64,000 nucleotides of DNA from Candidatus Marispirochaeta associata (GTDB lineage Bacteria > Spirochaetota > Spirochaetia > JC444 > Marispirochaetaceae), in contig JWTM01000553.1 of the NCBI GenBank assembly GCA_001749745.1, forward strand, positions 62,001 to 126,000, in the 5' to 3' direction. A program made the translations under genes and the position numbers. Shown here in pieces: positions 57,603-64,000 of the stretch; the stretch's first letter is position 1; the number at the start of each line of letters is the position of its first letter. A model generated the notes under the pieces. That model ran no database searches, was not told the origin of the DNA, and saw nothing but the letters and a program-made list of their open reading frames with translations.

Positions 57603-58372
57603 AGGCGGTAGGGATTCAGAACCTGCATTACGCCTATCCCGGACGGGATTCCCTCTTCACCGGTCTCGCGTTAGAGATCGAGGCGGGGCAAATCAGCGTT
57701 CTCCTCGGCCCGAACGGTTCGGGGAAGAGTACGCTCCTGGCTTTAATCCTGGGATATCTCTTTCCCGAGGCAGGGGAGATCGAGGTCTTCGAGAAAGCTC
57801 TCCCCGCCTATCACCGGACCGAATTGGGGCGAACGGCGGGCTTCGTTAGTCAGGCGGCGACGCTTCCCTTCAACTACCCGGTTCTCGAGTACATCCTGCT
57901 GGGACGGACCTCTCGCATCCCCTATTGGGGCGGTCCCTCGAAGGAGGATATCGCCGCGGCGGAGCGGGCGGCCGGAGCGGCCGGAATCGAGGAGCTCTTG
58001 CCTCGCAATGTGCAGGAGCTCTCGGCCGGCGAGCTTCAGCTGGTCTCCATCGCCCGGGCGTTGGCCCAGGAGCCGCGTATCCTCCTCATGGACGAACCGA
58101 CCAGCCATCTTGATCCGGCCCATGCCTTGGATGTGTTCCGGCTGATTAAACGACTCTCATCCCAAGGATTGACCGTGCTCCTTACTACCCATGATCCCCT
58201 GCATGCCCGGCAGGTGGCCGATCAGGCGGTGTTGCTCCGAAACGGCAGCGCTCTCTACGCCGGTCCGGCCGTAGAGGGGCTGTCGGCGGAAAACCTGGGG
58301 CGTCTGTACGGCGTCGAGTTTCACGAGGCCCGCTTGGGCGAGGCGAGAATCCCTTTTGTCGGTCTCGAGTAG
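57599..58372 (+). CDS. FecE/BtuD-family ABC ATPase
   Basis: 257 aa; GAGG is 8 nt before the ATG, which overlaps the permease stop (ATGA). Walker A is GPNGSGKST, the Q-loop region GFVSQAATLPF, the signature LSAGELQLVSIAR and Walker B ILLMDEPTSHLDP. The signature has Ala where most have Gly. It powers import through the 56610 permease and is followed with overlap by the YqeC-like gene. Confidence 0.92.
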   Translation: MKAVGIQNLHYAYPGRDSLFTGLALEIEAGQISVLLGPNGSGKSTLLALILGYLFPEAGEIEVFEKALPAYHRTELGRTAGFVSQAATLPFNYPVLEYILLGRTSRIPYWGGPSKEDIAAAERAAGAAGIEELLPRNVQELSAGELQLVSIARALAQEPRILLMDEPTSHLDPAHALDVFRLIKRLSSQGLTVLLTTHDPLHARQVADQAVLLRNGSALYAGPAVEGLSAENLGRLYGVEFHEARLGEARIPFVGLE

Positions 58373-59183
58373 GTTTCGAACCGCCGGATTTCTCGAAGCA
58401 TTTCGGCTTGGAGGAGCGGGAGTCTCCGCGCTCGTCGGCGCGGGCGGGAAGAGCACCTTCCTGAAGCGATTTGCCGCCGAGCTTCGAAAGGGCGGAGACT
58501 CAGGCCTGATCAGCGTCACGACCAAGCTGAAGCTCAGCCAACAGGAGCTGGGGGATAGCTTGATCCAATTGGATTGGGATGATTCGCTGCCGGATTTTGC
58601 GGACTACCGTCGGCAGGTACCGCTGCTGATACGACGTCCCCTTCCGGAACGGAATAAACTCGACGGAGTGGCTCCTGAGCTCATCTGCCGGATTCACTCG
58701 CAGAATCCGATGCTGCCGATTCTCGTCGAGGCCGACGGAGCGGCCGAAGCTTTACTCAAAGCGCCGGGCGAGCATGAACCGCAGATTCCCGGCTGCGCGA
58801 GAACCGTCATAGCCCTAAGCGCCTTCCCGGTACTCGGTCGCAGGTTGGATCAGTCCATGGTCCACCGCTGGGAGGAGTTCATAAAACTCTGCGGCGGGGA
58901 CGGTGAGGACACAGGGGTGATATTTTCCCCGGAGACCGCTGCCCGGCTTCTGGCCGATCCGGCGGGAAGCTTCAAGGGGGTACCTAGGGCGGCGAAACGA
59001 ATCTGGTTTATCAATCAGGCGGATACTGAGGAAGAGCGAAGGGAAGCGGTCGCCTTTGTTGATGCGCTTCGAGCGTCGCCCGTATCCTCCTCGAAGCGTC
59101 CAGTTTGTGATACGATAGTCGTCGGCTCTCTGGAACGCGATGAGTTTATCTATATAGATCATCCACAGAGTCGGGAACAGTAG
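58356..59183 (+). CDS. yqeC: YqeC-like selenium-dependent hydroxylase accessory protein
   Basis: 275 aa from a TTG overlapping the ATPase stop by 17 nt. A P-loop-like VGAGGKSTF is at about 27-35, then SVTTKLKLS and LVEADGAAEALLKAPGEHEP, both characteristic of YqeC. YqeC occurs with XdhC and YqeB in genomes with selenium-dependent molybdenum hydroxylases. The exact reaction is unknown. It is translated in one block with the importer, which links uptake and cofactor maturation. Confidence 0.85.
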   Translation: MSVSSRFRTAGFLEAFRLGGAGVSALVGAGGKSTFLKRFAAELRKGGDSGLISVTTKLKLSQQELGDSLIQLDWDDSLPDFADYRRQVPLLIRRPLPERNKLDGVAPELICRIHSQNPMLPILVEADGAAEALLKAPGEHEPQIPGCARTVIALSAFPVLGRRLDQSMVHRWEEFIKLCGGDGEDTGVIFSPETAARLLADPAGSFKGVPRAAKRIWFINQADTEEERREAVAFVDALRASPVSSSKRPVCDTIVVGSLERDEFIYIDHPQSREQ

Positions 59184-59208
59184 ATTTAGCCCTCCTGAGG
59201 AGCGAGGA

Positions 59209-60789
59209 ATGGATATCTTCAGCGAAGCAGCCAAACTTGAATCTGAAAACAGACCCTTCGCGATTGCTACGATCTTACAAGCCCGGGGCTCGACCCCCCG
59301 TAACTCCGGCAGGATGCTTATTCGATCCGACGGATCGAGCGTCGGTACCGTCGGCGGCGGGCCGATGGAGCTCTTTGTGCTCGAACAGGCCCAAGAAGCG
59401 ATCGCCGCGGGAGAATCCCGTACCGTCAGTCGGGATCTGATCCCCCAGGGGGAGACCGCCGTCGGCATGGACTGCGGCGGTACCATGGAGGTCCATATCG
59501 ACGTGGTTCGCGGGCAGCAGCGGCTCGTCCTCGTCGGCGGCGGGCATGTGAATCTCGCCCTGGCCGAGGCGGCGGCGCTCCTCGATTTCGACCTGACTGT
59601 CGTCGAAGACCGACCCGATTTTGCGACCAGCGCGCGCTTCCCCATGGCGCGACGCATCCACTGCCGACCCGATATCCTCGCCGCCCTCAAGGAGGCGGAG
59701 ATCGACGAGAAGAGCGCCGTGGTGATCGCTACCAGCGCCGACGACCTGAAGGTGGTCAAGGACTGCCTGCAGAGTCCCGCCTTCTATGTGGGGATGCTAG
59801 GGAGCAAGCGCAAGGTTGCCCGGGCCCTAAGCGAGCTGAGAGCCGCCGGAGTCGAAAAAGAGCTGATCGCCAAACTGAAGTCCCCCATCGGGCTCGATAT
59901 CGGCGCCGAGACGCCGGCGGAGATTGCAGTCAGCATCCTGGGAGAGCTTCTCGCGCTCCTCTCCGGCCGAAGCGGAGGAGGCCTCCAGGGTCTGGTACAC
60001 GACCTGGTCGTGATCCGCGGTGCCGGTGATCTGGCGACAGGCGTCGCCTGGCGGCTAAGACGCTCCGGTTTCCGGGTGGTCTGTCTCGAGATCGATCCTC
60101 CCACGGTTATTCGCCGCTCAGTCTCCTTCGCCTCGGCCCTGATCGACGGCTCTATCGAGGTCGAGGGGATCAAGGCGGTAGGAACAGGAACCGTGGAGGA
60201 TGTCTATCGGATCCTGGAAGAGGGGCATATCCCGATCCTTGCAGATCCCGAGGCAAAGAGTCTCGAGGTCTTGAAGCCGGCGGTGCTCGTCGATGCGATC
60301 CTTGCCAAACGTAACCTCGGCACCCGACCCGATATGGCGCCGGTGACCGTTGCCCTCGGCCCCGGGTTCTCTGCGCCTGAGGATGTTGATGCGGTAGTCG
60401 AAACCAATCGGGGTCACTCTCTAGGCCGGGTAATCTTGAGGGGTGCGGCCGAAGCGAATACCGGGGTCCCCGGCAAGGTCGGCGGCGAGAGCGCCAAACG
60501 GGTTCTTCGGGCACCTCAGGCGGGGATCTTCGAGTCCCGGGCGGAGATCGGCGATCTGGTTAAGGCCGGGGACCTCCTGGCCATTGTAGGCGAGAAAGAG
60601 ATTACGAGTCCCTTCGACGGCCTGGTGCGGGGGATGCTTCGCGGAGGAATCGAGGTTAGCGAAGGTTTTAAAGTGGGCGATGTAGATCCCCGAGGCGCAG
60701 AGGTCGATTGGCAGACGATCTCCGACAAGGCCCGGGCGGTAGCCGGCGGCGTACTAGAAGCTATTCTCTATCTCCGATCCCGCGCATAA
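59209..60789 (+). CDS. XdhC-YqeB fusion, molybdenum hydroxylase maturation
   Basis: 526 aa; GGAGCGAGGA precedes the ATG. Residues 1 to about 260 are XdhC (LQARGSTPRNSGRMLI, VGGGHVNLALAEAA, MLGSKRK), which inserts sulfurated Moco into hydroxylases. Residues about 263-526 are the YqeB/EF2563 domain (VIRGAGDLATGVAWRLRRSGF and onward). The two are separate genes in many bacteria and fused here. The hydroxylase itself is not in the window. Confidence 0.88.
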   Translation: MDIFSEAAKLESENRPFAIATILQARGSTPRNSGRMLIRSDGSSVGTVGGGPMELFVLEQAQEAIAAGESRTVSRDLIPQGETAVGMDCGGTMEVHIDVVRGQQRLVLVGGGHVNLALAEAAALLDFDLTVVEDRPDFATSARFPMARRIHCRPDILAALKEAEIDEKSAVVIATSADDLKVVKDCLQSPAFYVGMLGSKRKVARALSELRAAGVEKELIAKLKSPIGLDIGAETPAEIAVSILGELLALLSGRSGGGLQGLVHDLVVIRGAGDLATGVAWRLRRSGFRVVCLEIDPPTVIRRSVSFASALIDGSIEVEGIKAVGTGTVEDVYRILEEGHIPILADPEAKSLEVLKPAVLVDAILAKRNLGTRPDMAPVTVALGPGFSAPEDVDAVVETNRGHSLGRVILRGAAEANTGVPGKVGGESAKRVLRAPQAGIFESRAEIGDLVKAGDLLAIVGEKEITSPFDGLVRGMLRGGIEVSEGFKVGDVDPRGAEVDWQTISDKARAVAGGVLEAILYLRSRA

Positions 60790-60850
60790 AAGGTCGGAAT
60801 TATCTGTATTCTCAATAGATTTTCAGTAGTTTTTCCGTCGGAGGAATGCT

Positions 60851-61060
60851 ATGAAACTAAGTGCACGCAACACCTTAAAGGGTACCGTCAAATCCGTGGA
60901 TATCGGAGCAGTAAATGCCGAGGTCGTCATCGAGGTCGCTCCTGGAGTTGAGCTGACATCGATTATTACCAAGAAGTCTTGTGAAAATCTGGGTCTTGCT
61001 GTCGGCAAGGAGGCATACGCAGTGGTCAAGGCCTCCAATGTGATGGTCGGAAGCGACTAG
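60851..61060 (+). CDS. Molbindin-like TOBE/Mop domain protein
   Basis: 69 aa; GGAGG is 7 nt before the ATG. One Mop domain: SARNTLKGTVKSVDIGAVNAEVVIEV, GVELTSIITKKSCENLGL and AYAVVKASNVMVG. Molbindins bind molybdate or tungstate in the cytoplasm as oligomers and buffer it. It closes the molybdenum block; a terminator follows at 61080-61107. Confidence 0.93.
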   Translation: MKLSARNTLKGTVKSVDIGAVNAEVVIEVAPGVELTSIITKKSCENLGLAVGKEAYAVVKASNVMVGSD

Positions 61061-61079
61061 GAGAATACGTTTTATTGAT

Positions 61080-61107
61080 GAGCCGGGAGCGCGCCCGGCT
61101 CTTTTTT
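61080..61107 (+). terminator. Terminator after the molbindin gene
   Basis: GAGCCGGG-AGCGCG-CCCGGCTC followed by six T. It ends the transcription unit from 55528 to 61060. Confidence 0.92.
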
Positions 61108-61125
61108 ATGGTATGATCGGCGTCA

Positions 61126-62472
61126 ATGCCGACCGCAAATCTGCGCACCAAGCTGATCTACTCATCCGGGGATCTCTCCGTTGCCGTTCCGCTCTCGATT
61201 ATCAATTTTTTTCAGCTCTACTTTCTCACCGATGTGGCCGGCCTCCCGCCGGCCTACGCCGGCTGGGCGCTTTTGATCGGGAAGATCTGGGATGCAGTCA
61301 ACGATCCCTTGATCGGGGTCATGGTCGACAGGATCTCTCACCCCTTCGGTCGGCGGAGACTCTTAATGCTCCTCGGTACCCTGCCCTTAGGTCTGGGATT
61401 CTACCTAATGTGGCTCATCCCGCCCTGGAGTCCGCTGCTTTTGATTCTCTACTATGCCGGTACGGTTATCCTCTTCGATACAGGATTTACCTTGGTACAC
61501 ATCGGCTATAATGCCCTGACTCCGAGTCTTACCTCGGATTACGGCGAACGGAGCGGGCTAAACGGCATCCGGATGAGTTTTCAACTAATCGGGAGCATCG
61601 GGGCGATCGTGGTACTCACCCTGCTCGCCGGCGGTGCGGCGGACGAGGGCGAACTCTATCGGCGCATGGGTCTGATTCTTGCTCTAGCGGCCGTACTCCC
61701 GGTGGCGTTGGTGCTCGGCGTAACCGCCCCCTACAAGGAGACCCAGGCTGCCGGCCTCTCCCCACGGGAGTCTATGGCGGCTACCCTGCGCTGCCGCCCA
61801 TTCAGGCTCTTTGTCCTCCTCTATCTGTTGGTCTGGACCACCGCATCCATCATGAGCAGTACCTTGGTCTACTTCGCCCGGCACTATCTCAACGTTCCTC
61901 ATCTGGCGAACTACCTGGTCCTTACCGCCCAATGCTCGGCCATTCTCTTCATTCCCAGCGTGGTGGGGATGAGCAGGCGTCTCGGCAAGCACCGGGCCCT
62001 GATAGCAGGGTCACTCTGGTGGCTGATCGCCTTGATCGGCATCTGTCTGCTTCCCAGAGCGGCGGTGCCGGCGGCTTTCGCGCTGGCGGGAGCCTGCGGT
62101 CTGGGTATCGCCACCGCATATGTGGTCCCCTGGTCGATGCTGCCGGATATTATCGAGCATGATGCGGTCGCCACCGGGTTCCGGCGGGAGGGCGCCTTCT
62201 ACTCCTTCGCCGCCTTTTTTCAGAAGCTGGGGACGGCATTGGCGATCTGGTTGATGGGACAAATGCTGCAGTTGAGCGGTTATCGCTCCGGGGCCGATCT
62301 GGCGGGGCGCCTGCTCCCGGAGAGTGCGGTGGCGACGATCCGGCTCTTCATGGGTCCCTTGCCGGCGATGCTCTTGCTGGGAGCGATAGTGGCGGCCCTG
62401 CGTTACCCCATTACCCGGGAGGTTCACGAGGAGAATCTTCGTCGGCTCAAAGTTATGGAGGCCTCTACCTGA
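61126..62472 (+). CDS. GPH-family sugar:cation symporter (MFS, MelB-like)
   Basis: 448 aa, 12 TM helices. The family signature is seen near the N-terminus: YSSGDLSVAVPLSIINFFQLYFLTDVAGL and KIWDAVNDPLIGVMVDR, then GRRRLLML. The start ATG has no SD, while TATGAT lies 8 nt upstream. Members couple uptake of glycosides or similar to Na+ or H+. The substrate is unknown. Its stop overlaps the convergent acyltransferase gene by 8 nt. Confidence 0.9.
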   Translation: MPTANLRTKLIYSSGDLSVAVPLSIINFFQLYFLTDVAGLPPAYAGWALLIGKIWDAVNDPLIGVMVDRISHPFGRRRLLMLLGTLPLGLGFYLMWLIPPWSPLLLILYYAGTVILFDTGFTLVHIGYNALTPSLTSDYGERSGLNGIRMSFQLIGSIGAIVVLTLLAGGAADEGELYRRMGLILALAAVLPVALVLGVTAPYKETQAAGLSPRESMAATLRCRPFRLFVLLYLLVWTTASIMSSTLVYFARHYLNVPHLANYLVLTAQCSAILFIPSVVGMSRRLGKHRALIAGSLWWLIALIGICLLPRAAVPAAFALAGACGLGIATAYVVPWSMLPDIIEHDAVATGFRREGAFYSFAAFFQKLGTALAIWLMGQMLQLSGYRSGADLAGRLLPESAVATIRLFMGPLPAMLLLGAIVAALRYPITREVHEENLRRLKVMEAST

Positions 62473-63283
62473 TACCCAGGGTCTCTTCTATGGCTGTTTG
62501 CGCTTTTCGGGCCGCCGATTTCCGATCCTCTTCGCGAATCTCCTGCTCCAGATAGCGAATATCGATTCTAAACCAGGGCTGCATCATCATTCTCAAGGCA
62601 TGGATGAAGAAGGGGGTCCAGTCCGCCCAGGCCACCATTACCGAGGCATCCGGCCAGCCCGGCAGGGTTCTAAAGTCGAGGGCGGCACAGCGGAGCGGAC
62701 GGTCGCTGATTACCGCCGCCTCGATCAGAGCGGGGCGGAAGGGGAGGATTAGCTCCCGGAGGCCGTCGGCGGTGGCCGCTTCGGGAAAGAGCACCACCGT
62801 TTCGCCTGCATCCAGGCTGCGGTTGACGGCATCCGTAACCGGCGTGAGCTCCCGCAGGGATCGGCGGTTGATGAAGATATGGCCGAAGGCGGCAACGGTA
62901 GCTCCGATTACCGGCCAGCGGCGAACCGCATCGTGCACCACGAAGACGTTACCGAGCTCAGCTCCGTAGATCAGAGAATCGAGCCAGGAGCGGTGGTTCG
63001 AGACGACGAAGGAGCCGCCTCTCGGCCGCTCTCCGTGACGGCGGATCCGGCCGCCCAACAGGAAGACGAAGATGCCTCCGGAGAATCGGGTAAGCCTGCG
63101 GCGGAAGCGGCGGGCCGCCGGACGACCGCCGGCGAAGGCGCCCTTGGCGGCGAGAACGATTATGCTCAACAGCAGCAGGTAGAGTCCCGCCAGACTCAGA
63201 CGAACGAGTACCAGCGGGATTCCGATAATCCAGTGGAAGAATGAAAGCTCTACCGGATAGCGTTCCGGATAGGGCGCGCTCAA
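62465..63283 (-). CDS. 1-acyl-sn-glycerol-3-phosphate acyltransferase-like (PlsC family)
   Basis: 272 aa from a TTG overlapping the carbamate-kinase stop (TTGA); no good SD, so translation may depend on coupling. Two N-terminal TM helices (about 16-48). The acyltransferase motifs are NHRSWLD (NHxxxxD) and LFPEAATADG (FPEGT). It probably acylates lysophosphatidate at the inner membrane for phospholipid synthesis. The FPEGT motif is changed to FPEAAT, so the substrate may differ. Confidence 0.82.
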   Translation of the reverse strand: MSAPYPERYPVELSFFHWIIGIPLVLVRLSLAGLYLLLLSIIVLAAKGAFAGGRPAARRFRRRLTRFSGGIFVFLLGGRIRRHGERPRGGSFVVSNHRSWLDSLIYGAELGNVFVVHDAVRRWPVIGATVAAFGHIFINRRSLRELTPVTDAVNRSLDAGETVVLFPEAATADGLRELILPFRPALIEAAVISDRPLRCAALDFRTLPGWPDASVMVAWADWTPFFIHALRMMMQPWFRIDIRYLEQEIREEDRKSAARKAQTAIEETLGIR

Positions 63284-64000
63284 GGAACGAGTCGCGTACC
63301 GGCTTCGCCTTCTATCGCCTCCGCCAGATGGGCGGGATCGGTTATGATGCCGGGTTTGCCGGTCTGTTCGACGAACTCGATCATCGCCCCGATCTTCGGC
63401 AGCATGCTCCCTTTGGCGAAGTGACCCTCCTCGATATAGCGGCGGGCCTCCGCCACGGTGAGCTCCTCCAACTCCTTCTGGTCGGGCTTGCCGAAGTTGA
63501 GGCAGACCTTTTCAACGGCCGTGGAGATAATGAAGAGATCGGCTTTCAGGCTGCGGGCCATGAGGCTCGCGGCGAGATCCTTGTCGATTACCGCCTCGAC
63601 GCCGACGTAATGGTCCTTGTCGTCCTTAATAACGGGAATTCCGCCGCCGCCGGCGGCGATGGTAACCGTGCCGGCGTCAACCAGCTGCTGGATAACCTCC
63701 ATCTCGAGGATCTCCTTGGGCCTGGGGGAGGGGACTACCCGGCGCCAACCGCGGCCTGCATCCTCTACAACCGACCAGCCGTCCTTGCGGGCCCGTTCCT
63801 TCGCCTCGGCTTCGTCCATGAAGGAGCCGATCGGCTTGCTGGGCGAAGCGAAGGAGGGATCCTTGCCGTCCACCAGGACCTCGGTTACCACCGTGCTGAC
63901 GTTCCGAATCTGGTGCAGTCCGCCCAGAACGTTCCGGATCGCGGTCTGGATGTTGTAGCCCAGGGCGCCCTGGGTGTCGGCGACGCAGGAGTCGAGGGGT
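63280..64000 (-). CDS. Carbamate kinase (5' end outside window)
   Basis: The frame is open to the right edge; 239 codons are seen, and the family is about 310 aa long. Typical segments are GALGYNIQTAIRNVL, RRVVPSPRPKEILE, AAGGGGIPVI, VEAVIDKDLAASLMA, FGKPDQKELE and FAKGSMLPKI. It makes ATP from carbamoyl phosphate and ADP, as in fermentation of arginine, agmatine or purines. The acyltransferase gene overlaps its stop. Confidence 0.95.
   Translation of the reverse strand, partial: PLDSCVADTQGALGYNIQTAIRNVLGGLHQIRNVSTVVTEVLVDGKDPSFASPSKPIGSFMDEAEAKERARKDGWSVVEDAGRGWRRVVPSPRPKEILEMEVIQQLVDAGTVTIAAGGGGIPVIKDDKDHYVGVEAVIDKDLAASLMARSLKADLFIISTAVEKVCLNFGKPDQKELEELTVAEARRYIEEGHFAKGSMLPKIGAMIEFVEQTGKPGIITDPAHLAEAIEGEAGTRLVP

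Overview
The window looks like chromosomal DNA of a free-living, probably anaerobic or facultative spirochaete (Spirochaeta-like). This is inferred from exported proteins whose signal peptides end in the 'AGGQKE / AAGQGED' style common in spirochaetal binding proteins, from a large one-TM coiled-coil protein beside a HAMP adenylate cyclase, from chemotaxis (CheW) and c-di-GMP genes, and from a moderately GC-rich, tightly packed gene layout. No prophage, transposase, CRISPR array or rRNA operon was seen. Two tRNA genes are present, Asp-GTC and initiator Met-CAT.

Layout. 1-3.5 kb: an M49 dipeptidyl-peptidase (cut by the left edge), a ferredoxin-like protein behind a 5-4-5 palindrome, and an ECF sigma factor whose whole 5' UTR is a perfect 15-bp hairpin covering its ribosome binding site. 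3.5-9.1 kb: a short strong transcript with a 27-codon ORF, two terminator-like hairpins, a 63-aa membrane protein, then a response regulator, histidine kinase, ABC ATPase and double-FtsX permease. 9.1-14.6 kb: PAP2 phosphatase, then a UbiA/MenA prenyltransferase co-transcribed with an SBP-ATPase-permease importer, and an outer-membrane barrel. 14.6-18.5 kb: NDH-2 (fused to a DoxX-like domain with an Ala-rich repeat), polyprenyl diphosphate synthase and a cytidylate-kinase-like protein. 18.6-29.7 kb: SPASM radical-SAM maturase, acyl-CoA ligase, amino-acid ABC importer, PpiC foldase, exported MsrB, Uma2, UspA, GlnRS, CheW. 29.8-33.7 kb: an ECF-type vitamin importer with type III pantothenate kinase. 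33.9-46.5 kb: phosphodiester glycosidase, HisKA_2 kinase, RluA, tRNA-Asp, GGDEF-EAL protein, IMPase, DMT exporter, coiled-coil protein and adenylate cyclase. 46.6-51.8 kb: DUF4143 ATPase, amidase and small accessory genes. 51.8-54.3 kb: a PIN / XRE-ImmA toxin-antitoxin-like module bracketed by initiator-tRNA-derived sequences. 54.3-61.1 kb: maturation genes for a molybdenum hydroxylase, wrapped around a FecBCD/MolABC-type importer. 61.1-64 kb: GPH symporter, acyltransferase and carbamate kinase (cut by the right edge).

How it fits together. Several systems point to salvage: quinone precursor (MenA plus importer, feeding NDH-2), pantothenate (ECF importer plus CoaX) and molybdate (Mol-type importer plus Mo-hydroxylase maturation). 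The most unusual part is around tRNA-fMet. Two tandem units and one remote remnant keep the tRNA T-arm stem but carry an identical-length 24-nt expanded loop with its own hairpin, and they flank a PIN-domain toxin gene. A second recurring theme is start codons with no Shine-Dalgarno sequence but a -10-like hexamer 5-8 nt upstream, which suggests leaderless mRNAs.
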